Positions 1 through 11,690 of a DNA stretch of 64,000 bases are shown here, piece after piece. Positions within the stretch are counted from its first letter, which is position 1; each line of letters starts with the position of its first letter. The stretch is taken from assembly GCA_964035795.1 (NCBI GenBank), contig OZ038324.1, positions 8,382,878-8,446,877 on the forward strand, written 5' to 3'. Made by a program: the position numbers and the translations under genes. This DNA is from Pterobdella sp. o SKG-2022. Its lineage: Eukaryota > Annelida > Clitellata > Hirudinida > Piscicolidae. The notes below the pieces were generated by a model that worked only from the letters and a program-made list of their open reading frames with translations, made no database searches and was not told the DNA's origin.

Positions 1-90
1 AAATTATTTTTAGGTGGATATTTTCAATATTTAACCCTGTCATGCCTACAGAAAATGGACATGAAGTGAGATGGACAATAAGGTAAGTAC

Positions 91-991
91 TAACTCATCA
101 TCACTCTCAACTAAAGCTTCATCCTCATCCTTCTCCACATAACCCTGTCGCCTTATTTCTGTGTATGTCCTTGTAGATCTCACTCTGGTGCTGAATATTT
201 GATCCATTTTTATGATTGAGTTTTTCATCATTATATGTTATACTCTGCAACTTATTGGGGGAAGTAATGTTATGTTTGTACATGAACTGAGTTTACTTTG
301 TTTCGATGGGAGATTTTCTGAATGTTTCAATGTTGATCACATCTCCATTAGCGTTATCATCCTCATTGGCATCTGGTTCCTTGTCAAGGAACTTTTTTAA
401 TTTCTTTAAATAGACCCTTCGAGTTGATCCTGATTATTTAAAATATTTATGATGAAATCTTGCAAACTATTTTCAATAATCAATTTAGATAATTTGAAAG
501 AAATCGATTTCTTGGCTATTGTATGGTTAAGAACTCATATAGGATACAAAATAATGAAACTGACTTGTGACTGGACCAATGTTCTCATCATATTCCTTCA
601 GCCTTCGATACAAATCTTCATCAGACAAGTTTAAAAAGTCTTTTTCATCTTCCCCAAAACTCTGGTAATAATCAATATAAAAATAGTTTTGGCACTATAT
701 GACTTTCATCAATTATAAATTAATCGCTTGTTCATAAAAACGTAACTAAGATTAAAACGGACGTTATAATTGTTAGTATAATAAATAAATTTGTCACATT
801 TTTATCTTGCGGTATGGTTAGATCGATAATCTTTTTATTTTCTGTCATGTCAAACGGTAATTTGGTTAGTTATACTTTTTGCAAAAGTATAAACAACGAT
901 TAAAATTAAAAACAAACGAATCAAATATCTAAAAATTTAAGCTATTATCCCGGGTAAACACTGAGAAATGGCGGAGCGTCACTGTTGCCAT
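91..991 (-). CDS. LEM-domain protein, 5' portion (runs off left edge)
   Basis: Small exons on the minus strand form a LEM domain, the roughly 40-residue fold of emerin, LAP2 and MAN1 that binds the chromatin protein BAF at the inner nuclear membrane. Exon 661-565 reads LNLSDEDLYRRLKEYDENI then GPVT and ends in phase 1. Exon 429-297 continues RSTRRVYLKKLKKFLDKEP and ends in phase 2. Exon 190-91 continues with TRVRSTRTYTEIRRQGYVEK followed by an acidic stretch. Splice sites are ccag/acaa|gtcagt, atcag/aa|gtaaac and ttcag/tta|gtactt, and the phases agree. A possible first exon at 991-962 starts with ATG, encodes MATVTLRHFS and joins in phase 0. The family identity is clear from the SDEDL, GPVT and STRRVY motifs. 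The first exon is a guess, and the rest of the protein, including any membrane segment that would say which subfamily it is, lies outside the window. Confidence 0.72.
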
Positions 992-1774
992 TAGCTAAAG
1001 GCCAAAATAAAATATAAAAGTAACTTTTTACCTTTTAGGAAAAGTAACACAGTTTTATTTGAATTTTCCAATAGAGCAAGAATAAATGATAGAGTATATT
1101 ATATATGCAAGCCTTAAAATATTCTGTTTGAACGTTATTTTGACAATGAAATATGAACATTTGGGCAGATTCAACAGGGTAAAACTAAACTATATAATAT
1201 ATATAGTGGTTTTCAAATATGTTACACAATATCTTTATACTTTCCGAGATGATTCAGTTCATTAATATCAAGAATATCCTTTTGTACTAATCAATTGTGT
1301 TATTTAAAGCCATAATGGAAATAGAATAAATATTAATTACACATGATTAGATGAAAAATAAATTCAAATCAGGAGTTACAATATGTATGGATATATAGAT
1401 AAATTTGAAGATAAATATGCTGCAGACGAAAAACGGTGGTATATGACGACATAAAAGTTAGATTTCAAACTAAGTAGCCGCCAAAATATGCAATTATATT
1501 AATTATCCTCATTACACCGCATTATTTTGGCTTGAAAGGAATGATTTTGAATTTCATGATCTAATCGATAAATGTGTCTTTTGAAGTCTTATTAAAACAC
1601 TTTTTTAGGTTTCTATCACGATAATATTCACAAAAGTTTGTAGATTATAGTATGTAGGTCTAAAATATATTTTTTTTCAAGTCCGACAAAACCACCACTT
1701 TCAGTTGAAGCTCATACTCAACCACACTTCCATTATATTCTATTATGGCACCTTGACCTCCTTCATAAACCATT
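992..1774. other. Intergenic: PCSK2 3' flank and LEM gene 5' flank
   Basis: AT-rich sequence between the PCSK2 stop and the putative LEM start, two genes in tandem on the minus strand. I see no coding exon, RNA gene or repeat array. It presumably holds the PCSK2 3' UTR and the LEM gene promoter. No convincing minus-strand AATAAA lies close to the PCSK2 stop. Confidence 0.5.
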
Positions 1775-4700
1775 TTACATCTCGTAAAATCTGCTGTCGG
1801 TTTCATGCTGCCGCTTCACCACAGCCAGCTTCGTATGTCGCTTAAGATTGGCCTTTTGGTGAGTGTAAGAAGATTTTTTACTTCCATGTAGCATCAGGGT
1901 CCATTCAAACAAATGGCCTTCATCGTTATCTTCTTCTTCCTCTTCATTATCTCTCTCATCTTCTTTTTCTTCTTCTTGATACCCTCCATACATATCATTA
2001 TCGTCAGGGTGGTAGTTTTGGTCTTTAACCATGGTGACAATCAACCTCCAAACTCCTCTGGGGCTTTCTCCCCAAGCGTGGGTGGTCATGAAGGGCCACT
2101 TGGTGAAGCCCGCCAAGCTGTTTGAATCCAAGGGGCGTCTACCCAGTAACATAGACCTGGATGAGTTGATGAAGGTGAGTGATGAAGGAGTGGGTTGATG
2201 ATGAGTGGGTTTTATGCTTAAGTCGAAAATTTTATCGCCCTTTTCTGGGGTTTTGGTTGCGCAATTGATTGGTTTCACAGGGCGCTATTCAATGTAGACA
2301 ATATTGAATAATATCAATATATTAATAATGATCAAGTCAATCTATAACCTAAAAGCATTAAAAGACAATATTATGCTTCATATACAACATATTTTAAGAA
2401 TAAACGTGGAGACATGGTGTTCATTGGAGAGAGGAGAAAAATGTTGACATCTCCCCGTCTTGAGCTTCTCAGGGTGATGAAAGACTGTACATGCTCCAGG
2501 TAGTTCACCTTGGTGGTATTTTGGTGGTATTGGTGGATACCGTGTGAGGTTGTATTTGTTTATTATGTTACCGTGATGTTTTGGACTTTTTTTTGTATCT
2601 TATGAATAAACTAATATGTAGAAATATTTTTTGTATTTGAAAATACAAAATTTCTATTAGAAATCCACCAGTATATTATAATACCATGGTACCTGGTTGC
2701 GTTCTCCCATACAGGCTGTTGTGTTGATGTCCAGTTTCAACACCTTTCTCCTCGAAAACCGACTGTATTAAAAATACACCAACTTTTAACAAATATCTCA
2801 CGATTTGAGACAACAATTGAACAATGAAATCGAAAGCAAATTGTGAAGAAAACATTATGACTAAATCATTGAAACCCGGGTTCAACCATCAAACTCACAA
2901 TTTCCCAACGATGGGCTCTGGAGTGCAGTGCCAACGATCAGGCACAGTCACCCAGTTCTTTGCCATGTCCACCATATCTCCCGCATCCAACACCCCGTAT
3001 CCAAACAGGTGGTTGAACTCCATGCCTGCTCCATTAATGCGCCATTTGTGCTTGTGGCTTGGGTCACCCAGGTGGTTGCGTTTGGAGGTTAGCACCGTCA
3101 AGTGCTGGACATCTCTCCACGTCAACTGTGGACTGTGTAGTGATCACGGGACGTTTAATAAAGGCTCATATGATGTGAAAATAATTGAAAACGTTTCCAA
3201 CTTGGCTTCAAGAGCCAGAGCAAAGACGCCAGCGGCTTCAGGGGCTGCTGCAGAGGTGCCCGAGTGTTTGGTGGTGCACTTGCCGTACAAGTCTGTGGTG
3301 GCCTATGGAAGAAGCAAGTCCTTAAATTATCCATTTTACACATTGAAATCTCACTAAAGATCATCATCACTACCATCATCGTCATTCTTTTCACCATCAT
3401 CACCATCATCATCCTTATCTTCATCATCTTTATCATGGATACTCACCACTCCCGCATCTTCTTCGTTGATCTTGCCGTTGCTGAAGGTGGAAGCAAGAGT
3501 GGAAGAGCAGCTTTCATCGTAAGAGGCAGTGTGACCGTTGTTGGTGGCTGAATTGATAGAAATAGTCCACATGGAGGCCGCATACCCGTCGCAGTTGCAA
3601 TCGTCATTTGCACCACCATCTCCAGACGCCCAAACGTAGATCGATCCCAGGCCGTTGCGACCCTGTTAGTTTTTGTATGCTGGATAGTTAAATGAGGTAA
3701 TTAATAAAACTTTGGTCTTTATATTAAATTCGTGATGGTTTCCAAAAAAAAGTTTTCCCTCATCAAAATTTAAAAGCATGTTAAACAGATGGATTTAAAC
3801 AACCCCACCCTTCCCCACCTCATTCACTCCAGAAACGATGGCTCTCATCGTTGCATTTCTGGGCCCATCAACCGTCCTGCCGTCGTCTGTAGGGCCCCAC
3901 GATGCGCTATATATGTCGATGTGCTGAGGCATGTGGCCCATGCTGAGAAGGGATGAAAAGGGGATGAGGATGATGATGGTGTGGGTGGGTTGATGATAAT
4001 ATTTATATGTATCAAGCAATAGATTAAATAAACTAATTTAGATATATGGATTTTCTATAACAATATTTTGCATGCACAATTCAGAAAAATGAAAATTATA
4101 CTGATAAATATGTTCATAAAAAAATTTTAATTTCAGGAATTTTTATAATGAGCAAAGTTTTCAAAAGACTTGATCTTATATTTCAAAAATGAATAAACTA
4201 TCTAGGTCACCTGTTGGCCTCAATTAGATCAGTCATGTACGGTTGGTCAAGCATTCTTAACCCTTAGGTTAAAATTCAAATATTGATTTTTTTGAAATAT
4301 ATTTTTTTGAAATTATTTTTTAAATAAATATTCATTAATAACAAATTAAATGAGACAGACACAATAACCTGCGATTTTGGCGCCATAAGCCACGCCTACT
4401 CCACACACCTGGTTATCCCTCTTCGCAACGATTTCTCCCGCGCATCTGGTCCCGTGACTGGGTGCATTCAAAAATAAATTAGCTAATAATTGATGTTTTG
4501 ATTATGGAAGGTTTCGATGGAAAGTTACAGACCTGTTGAACCAGTCATCAGTGTATCTGGGGTAGGGAAACTTGTCGTTGCTGCTCAAGTCAAAACTCGC
4601 TTCTGCGTCCTGGAGGGTGGCATTGTTAGTGTGGTTGTATTTATGAAATGAACTTGAACACATCAATATTATAAAAATAAAGTTAACAAAACACAAATGA

Positions 4701-6665
4701 TGTGTAACAAGGTAACCCATTTTTGTACAAAATTTGCGTAAAAAGCAAAATCCTCAATTAATCTAAACATCGGTATACACAACTAAAACAACATTAATTT
4801 GAAACAAAATTATATAGCACCAAACTGACATAGTTATCAGCAAGGTCAGGGTGCATATAATCGACACCATCATCCATTATGGCGGCCACGACACCCTTGC
4901 CAGTGTATCCCAGGGCCCATGCAGGCTCCACGTTCAAATCCAACTTAGGCACTCCCCCAGCTTGTCCAGTGTTGTTCTAAAGAAAAGAGGTTTGGTGTGA
5001 AATAGCTGGGGTTATTGGAATGTGGTTGGTGTGGTGTGGTTGGGGCTTAACATGTCGTAGGCGTGGTGTGTTGAGTGATTTAGTAAAACTAATTACTTCT
5101 AAATTTATATGTTTTTTTAACCATTTTTAATCAGCTACAATATAAAATTCCATCAAATAGGTTCTCTCACAAAACCAAAACCTTTTCAACCCACTCACAA
5201 TGTACCACTGCTTGGGGTATAACGGATCGTTGGGTAGAGAGCCACTTTGAGCTTTGTTAGAGTGATCAGTAGGGTCTTTGAAGGGGATTCCTCTAATCTG
5301 CTTGTAGCCTCTTTTTGATCTTATGTACCCTCCCTGCTGGAATGCTTGGTCCACCTGGGTGAAATGAGGGTTGTATGTGTGTGTGTGTGTGTTTTGTGTT
5401 TTGTTTTAAGTGTGAGGGGTGGGTGTGTGTTAAGAGAGGCTTATGTGTTTGTTATGTTGAGGATGTTTTTATCGTTGAATAGAGTTGTTGAAAGCTACCA
5501 ACCAATAATCACACAAGCTACTTAAGAGAGGCCATTTCTTAATTGGATCGTTTTAAAAAATTAAAATTTAATTACAGCTATTGTTTTTTAAAATCTAAAA
5601 ACCCTTTTTTAGATTTAATGGCAAACGATTTTCAGCATAAAAGACTTTTTGCTTGATCAGTAACATTTTACTTGTGTCAATTTTTTTAAAAGCATAGGTG
5701 AAAATAATAAACCAATTAAGTTATTTTTAAAGAACATTCATCGACGTGACATTGGAGGTTTGAGATTCATTAACAACTAAACTCATACAAAAATGTATAA
5801 AATGAATTTGAAACATATAAACTGACAAAACTAAAAAAACAAAAAAGACATACGTAGTTACCCGTTCATTTCTATTTTCATAAAAACGTGGTCCATAAAT
5901 TTGTGCTCTTCATTCAACTAAAATCAAAACTTATCCATGAGTTGTATGGAAAACCGAAAACACTACAAGCGCCCCCAATACAGACCAAAAACACAAGTCA
6001 CAAACACGAACCACAAACAAAAACCACCAACACACACCATTGGATCAAGGTTCAGTTTCCTAGAATGGTGGATACTTCTCTTGGATCTGGCGTGGGGTAC
6101 CACCCTGTGAAGAAAGTGAAACTCTTTCTTAGAACCAAGGATCTGGGGTAGAAATGAGGTTTTGACGATGTGTTGGGGAAATGAGGGGGATGACGAAAAA
6201 GTGGGTTCTATTATTAGGATCATGTTCAATGGGAGGAAAGAATAATGGGACTAATTATGGTGAGAAAAAAAATACAACCTTGGTAATAATAAAAAAACGA
6301 AAAATAAAAATCTCTAGAAACCTGGAGGAAGCAAATGTTTGGAGATTATTGTATGAGGATAATGAAGCGCGAATGATCGTAGTAATTGAAACTAAGTGAA
6401 AGCCATAATGGCAAAGATAAAGATTAAAATAAAACTAAATAAATAAACTCACTGGAGACACAAAAGCAAAACCATTCCTCTTGGCAACCTCCTTCGCCAC
6501 ATCTTCCCCCACATCCCCTTTCATGATCACGTGCCACTGATTCGTCATGACGTCACCATCACCAAAATGGCTGCCATGGTGCGGGGTTTCTAAAGAAGAG
6601 AAAGAAACATAGTTTGAGACGGTTAGTGAAACCAAGATGGCGGAGATGAGAAAGAAAATCTTCAT
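1775..6665 (-). CDS. PCSK2: Prohormone convertase 2 (subtilisin/kexin S8 protease), 14 exons, complete
   Basis: Cleaves prohormones at dibasic sites inside secretory granules and is normally assisted by 7B2. Exons (minus, 5' to 3'): 6665-6453, 6142-6038, 5354-5199, 4976-4830, 4609-4533, 4457-4369, 4262-4211, 3942-3819, 3662-3447, 3302-3202, 3132-2899, 2762-2693, 2508-2414, 2156-1775. All phases join to 686 codons plus stop. In order: signal peptide (1-17 or so), prodomain with secondary site ARSKRS, primary cleavage RSKR|GYK at 118-121, catalytic Asp193 (MDDGVDY), His234 (NSHGTRC), Ser410 (HSGTSAAAP), then the P domain (LTWRDVQHL onward). Residue 336 in WASGDGG is Asp, not the oxyanion-hole Asn of furin and PC1/3; this is the PC2 hallmark and fixes the subtype. 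Oddities: a roughly 30-residue acidic insertion in the last exon, and a weak donor (gttgga) at 3201, chosen because it restores the expected EAN-PQLTW frame. The protein is about 50 aa longer than vertebrate PC2. Confidence 0.96.
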
Positions 6666-7660
6666 AAGGAGGTGGTGGTTTCCGGATGTTGTTTCTCTTT
6701 TTCGACGATGCGCTGTTTGGCGGAAAAGATGATTTAAGTAAAAATATCCTTTTAGGAACTCAATTCTGTTAAGTTTTGGGAATGACTGTCAGCAAATGTT
6801 TGTGATTACAAAGTATCGATTTGACGTCGGTTAAATACTACCGCTTGATAGAGCATCTCTATTGAAATTCTATTGTGATTGTATTGATTCGCTATTATTA
6901 TTTTGCTCATTGATTGCTATGTTGTTTATAACATTGAATCATTATGGAAATGGGTTGAAATATTTTTGAGGGTTTTAAGCATTAAATGCAAAAAAATGAT
7001 ATGTTTTAAACTTAAAATGTCCCACCTTTTTGTGTGTTTGAATCCGAGAATTAGAAATCTATTAGAGGAAATTGAGTCAAATTAAATTTTTAGAAATATT
7101 TGATATTTAATGGTTCAAATTCAAACATATGTAAGCAAAATATAAAAAAAACACAAATATCTGAAATAAACCAAAAACAAACTGCACTAATACGCAGTCA
7201 AATAATGTAATAAACTGGATATAACTTATGGAATAATTAAAAATTAACAAATTGAAACGAACGTGTACAATTCTTTGTCGATATTCCAACAAGAATTTTT
7301 GTGCTTTATAAGCTCCAATTGTACACACTTGGCGTGTGTGCTTATGTGTGTTGTGGAAAGTAGCTATCACCGAGGGCATAAAATTATTAAAGAAATATCC
7401 CTTAGTTAATATTTGATTTTTTATTTATTTGAAATAATTAAAAGAATTTTAGAACTTTAATTTGAGGATCTTTGAGGTAAATTAGGCTTTTCCGTTTCCA
7501 CCTTTCACTTACGTGGGCGTTTCCAAAAATAGAAACACTTTTTGGGACGAACATATGTTTAATCATGGCTATTTTTAGCTTTTTCGGAAGTTAGCTATTA
7601 TTATTGACTTTTTAATGGTCTAAAGTTTAATTTGAAAACACTTTATCGTATCGTAAGACA
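6666..7660. other. Intergenic, upstream of PCSK2
   Basis: AT-rich sequence between the PCSK2 start codon and the CR1 relic. The first 60-80 bases upstream of the ATG are relatively GC-rich and probably carry the PCSK2 5' UTR and promoter, but no clear TATA box is visible. Nothing else is recognised. Confidence 0.4.
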
Positions 7661-8641
7661 AGAATTCATCCTGGATTAATGTTACAAGTGGAGTTCTTCA
7701 AGGTTCGGTGCTGGGACCTCTGCTACTCGTTATATATATCAACGATATTGACTTTGGGATAAAATCAAAAATATCAAAGTTTGCTGACGACACGAAACTG
7801 TGTGCGAAGGTCAACAATGAAATAGATGCGGAAGTACTAAGACTTGATTTGGAACGGATATATAAGTGGTCTGAGGATTGGCAAATGTTTTTCAATATAG
7901 ATAAATGCAAAGTAATGCACATGGGAAAAAAGAACAGGATCTTTCAGTATCATTTGGGCAATCAAGAGCTACGATCGACAAAAGAAGAAAAAGATTTCGG
8001 AGTCATGATACACAAAAACACAAAAACATCGAGGCAATGTACTGTCGCAGCGGCCAAAGCAAATCAAATACTTGGATTTATCAGCAGAATGGTGGTCAGC
8101 AGAGAGAAATCAATAATCATAAATTTGTATAAGACTCTAGTTCGACCCCATCTGGAATATTGTGTTTAAGCGTGGAGTCCAGATTTGCAAAAAGACAAGA
8201 ACATTCTGGAAAAGGTACAGCGGAGAGCGACAAAGATGATCAAAGGACTCGAGAAACTTCAATACGAAGAAAAATCAAGAGAATGTGGACTGACAACTCT
8301 AGAAAAAAAAAGATGCAAAGGAGATTTAATACAAACCTATAAATTAATCACTAGAAAAGAGGATACACCATTTACCAGATTCTTCCAACTGGAAACCAGA
8401 AAAGGCCTACGAGGACACAAATACAAATTATTTAAGAAGACTGGAAGTCGAATCAAGCAGAGATTCTTCAGTAGTAGAGTGATAAACGCCTGGAATGAGC
8501 TTAGTGATGAGACAGTTTCCGTGGAAACAACCAACAATTTTAAAATCAAGATAGGCGAGCTAGGATATTAGATATATTTAGCAGTGGTTCTCACTCTAGT
8601 CTACTGAACCACTTTAAATTCAGTTATGTTGTTATGTTATC
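7661..8641 (+). mobile_element. CR1-clade LINE, 5'-truncated and inactivated
   Basis: The 3' third of a chicken-repeat-1 type non-LTR retrotransposon. It opens with GVLQGSVLGPLLLVIYIND and KFADDTKL (reverse transcriptase motifs B and C, catalytic FADD) and continues LVRPHLEYCV, then AWSPDLQKDKNILEKVQRRA, TKMIKGLE and the CR1-specific C-terminus ending ELGY with a stop at 8569-8571. An in-frame TAA at 8167-8169 stands where the family normally has Gln (EYCVQ), so this is a one-mutation nonsense copy. Everything upstream of motif B is missing, the usual outcome of incomplete reverse transcription. A short TTATG-type 3' repeat tail lies near 8620-8641. It sits between PCSK2 and EP400 and belongs to neither. 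Confidence 0.9.
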
Positions 8642-9523
8642 TCTTACATACGGAGGAATTTCTGACGCATTTTAGAATCTAATAAAAAATCACCGCTTAA
8701 TTTTGACGCATAATTTTTAAAAATAATTATTTTTACATATAATTCAGTTTTACATTCTATCGACAAGAGTTAATCTAGGATATTTTTGGCAAAAAGTTAG
8801 TCAACAAAGAATATTTGGAATCAATTTCAAAATTTAGTTCTGATCCTGGAAAAACATATGTGGGTTTTCGATAACCTTTTATGATATTTTCAGTATTAAA
8901 TAATTATTAAATGTTTGAGAGAACAGAATTATTCATAAATTTGTAACTGTTTATTGTAAAGTGTGGCAGCTCCTTTTATTTAGATTCAGTAATTTAATTC
9001 ATTGAAATTTAATTATGAATGCGTAGTCAAAAATAGTTAAAAATTTTTTTTTGAATAATTTGAAATTATGTAAGTTTTGGGTTATAAATACCGCCAATAT
9101 ACTGTTACAACATACTTAGATTAAATAAATTCAATATTTGCTCTGTTATAGTCATATCACCAAAACGTATTTTGAAAAACATGTTAAAATAAGTTTGAAC
9201 ATTATTTTTTTTCCATAAAATTAGAATTTAGATTTTGAAACACTAATTCAATTTCATACTATTATGCGCTATAAATAATAATGGCGTCCGTGCTTGGCAT
9301 AACAGTGTAAATAAAAAGTTATTTATCTTTTACCTTCCATAGTAAAAAAAATAAAATGGACTCTAACTAAATTTCTCATTAAACAAAATTTTTTTTTAGT
9401 TTAGCATGTCTGTATTAGACTTGAATATTTATCGCCTTCCCATAGGATAAACAAATTAACCATTAATGAATAAAGCAGTTTAAATAATATATTAACACTT
9501 TTTTAAAAATAAATTTAACTACA
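8642..9523. other. Intergenic, upstream of EP400
   Basis: AT-rich sequence between the CR1 tail and the first recognised EP400 coding exon. No exon, RNA gene or repeat array is seen. A noncoding or further upstream coding exon of EP400 could lie here, because the assigned ATG at 9524 is only the first in a good open exon. Confidence 0.35.
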
Positions 9524-11690
9524 ATGAAAGCGACACACACAACAACACCAACCTCAAACATCCTCATACCTTCCCCATCACACCTCTCTCCCATGCATTC
9601 TTCACAGTCATCATTCACTTCATCTGAAGCAGACCTTTTGGGTGGAAAAACTATTCACCATCAGGCATCCGTAAGTTAGCCAAACAAAAATTTCAATGTA
9701 TTTTTTTTTAAAATTAATATAAAAAACTTATTTTGTTCCCATCTCCATTAGCCTGTGAAAACCTTTGTGAATAAAGATGTAATGAAGATATCTACTCTCA
9801 GTCCACCTATTTCTACAAATTCTCTTGACAGGTAGTTTTTCATACAAAAATAAGTTACAAAATTTTACCAAGCTTGTTTTTAAACATGAATAAAAAATTT
9901 TAAACCAAAAAATTTTTTTTTAAAAACTTTGTTACAACATATGCAGCTTGTCAATGCCTCCCTTGAAAAAGATAAAACTCGGACTTGGTCGGTCAGGTAA
10001 GTGGGAAACCAAACCGACTAGCATTCTGAGTACAGAAGCTTCCCCAGTCAAGAAAACAAATCAGGAGGAAGAAGAAGATGTGCCAGTAGATTTAAAATCA
10101 AGATGTGTTATCCAACTAGAAGAAATGTCTGCAGAAGTAATCAACAGCTTCAAAGCTACTGCCTCTGAAATCTACTTCCTTTCTGACCCTTTGAATGACT
10201 ACATCGACTTACATTCATGGCTTAAAAAGCCCAACACCCTGCTGGAGGAATATATAACTAAAATGGCATCTCGTCATGATCTGGTCATCAAGGATATTCT
10301 CAATGAAGAGGTTAGTCTTATTGCTATAATTTATATTACACACATTTAGTCATTTTTCTATTCCTCAGTTTTTTCCATTTTCCCATAACTGCAAATTCGA
10401 ACTTAACCAATATAAATCACCAATAGCAATTATCAATTATAAACATCACACACCAACCAGGCGAAAGGTTTCATCACATTGACTGGAACTCTGCCCACCA
10501 TCACACCAGTTGTCATCTCTAAAACATTGCCTCTTGCTGTTTCTGCCTACAAGCAGCAACTCACCTTCGCTGGTCAGTGCTGGGTTTGAAAAAGTTGTGT
10601 TGAGAGTAGTTTCATGTATGCATGCATTTGTGAATTGGTGAATAAATCTATTTATAGATTGATTGGTGAATAATTTTATGGATTGGTTGGTGATTGAATG
10701 GATAGTTTATTAATGGATGGTTAGATGGATATGTAGATGTATGGTTGGCCAGATGATTGAACACATTTACAGCTTCAAACATGGTTCAAAGTTTTCCAGA
10801 GAAGCACAACCTGCCCTACAAAAATAGTACCAACCTTGTTCCTGGTAATAATAATAAGAACAGCAACTGTTAAAATATATAGCTATTTTCATAGTTGTTT
10901 TTTAGTTTTTTTATATATTTTTTGGTTTATCCAGCATAAAAATGTGATGAAATAAATAAAAGCGTCTGTAAAATGATAATATTTTTTTCTAATTATTTTT
11001 TTTTGCCTAAAATGCAAATGTCAATCACTTTTTTAAAACCATTATAATTGAGGTTAACTTTTTTTTTTAGAAATGCATTTAAAAATGTTTGAACTTTTTT
11101 TCAGACTGCATGTCTGTAATGAATCAGAAAATTGAATTTACAAATTATATTTAAAATAGAATAAAAATTCACTTTAAAAACTTTAAATGTTACCATGAAA
11201 TTTAAAAAATAATAAAAAACAATAGAAATGACAACAAAACTATTCAATATTAATAACACTACTACCAAAAAGTTAATAATAGTATTTAAAATTGAAAAAT
11301 CAACAGCATCTAATCATCATCATCATCTTTTAATGTCAGTAGTTTCATGCTAGCATTGGGTGGTAAAATAATAGTAATAATAACAGGAGGGATTCCCCTT
11401 AGCACCACCACTGCCACAACCACAGTTGACTCTCCAGCCATCTTCAATGTTGACACCACCCCCGCCCCCATAAAGTCTGTCTACATGTCTGTTTTCTCAA
11501 ACGTTTGTCTGTCTGTCTAACTATTTGTTTACTTTTTTTGGTTTTGAGTAAACAGTTTATATGTAAGAATAACTTTCGTTGGATATTATTACAAACGTAG
11601 AGTTATGTATACATGACACTCAACAGCAACGACTCAGCTTCAAGTTTGCTGCCCAATAAGCAAGAAGCAGCCGTGGAGCTGGCTAAGCAG
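9524..11690 (+). other. EP400: EP400 N-terminal region (exons 1-7)
   Basis: Residues 1-313: a Ser/Thr/Pro-rich start (MKATHTTTPTSNILIPSPSH), a basic patch PPLKKIKLGLGRSGKW that could be a nuclear localisation signal, an acidic run, then sequence around YIDLHSWLKKPNTLLEEYI with helical character. It does not match vertebrate EP400 by eye, which is expected because this region is poorly conserved. Introns are 80-540 bp with GT-AG ends, and phases are consistent. Confidence 0.7.
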
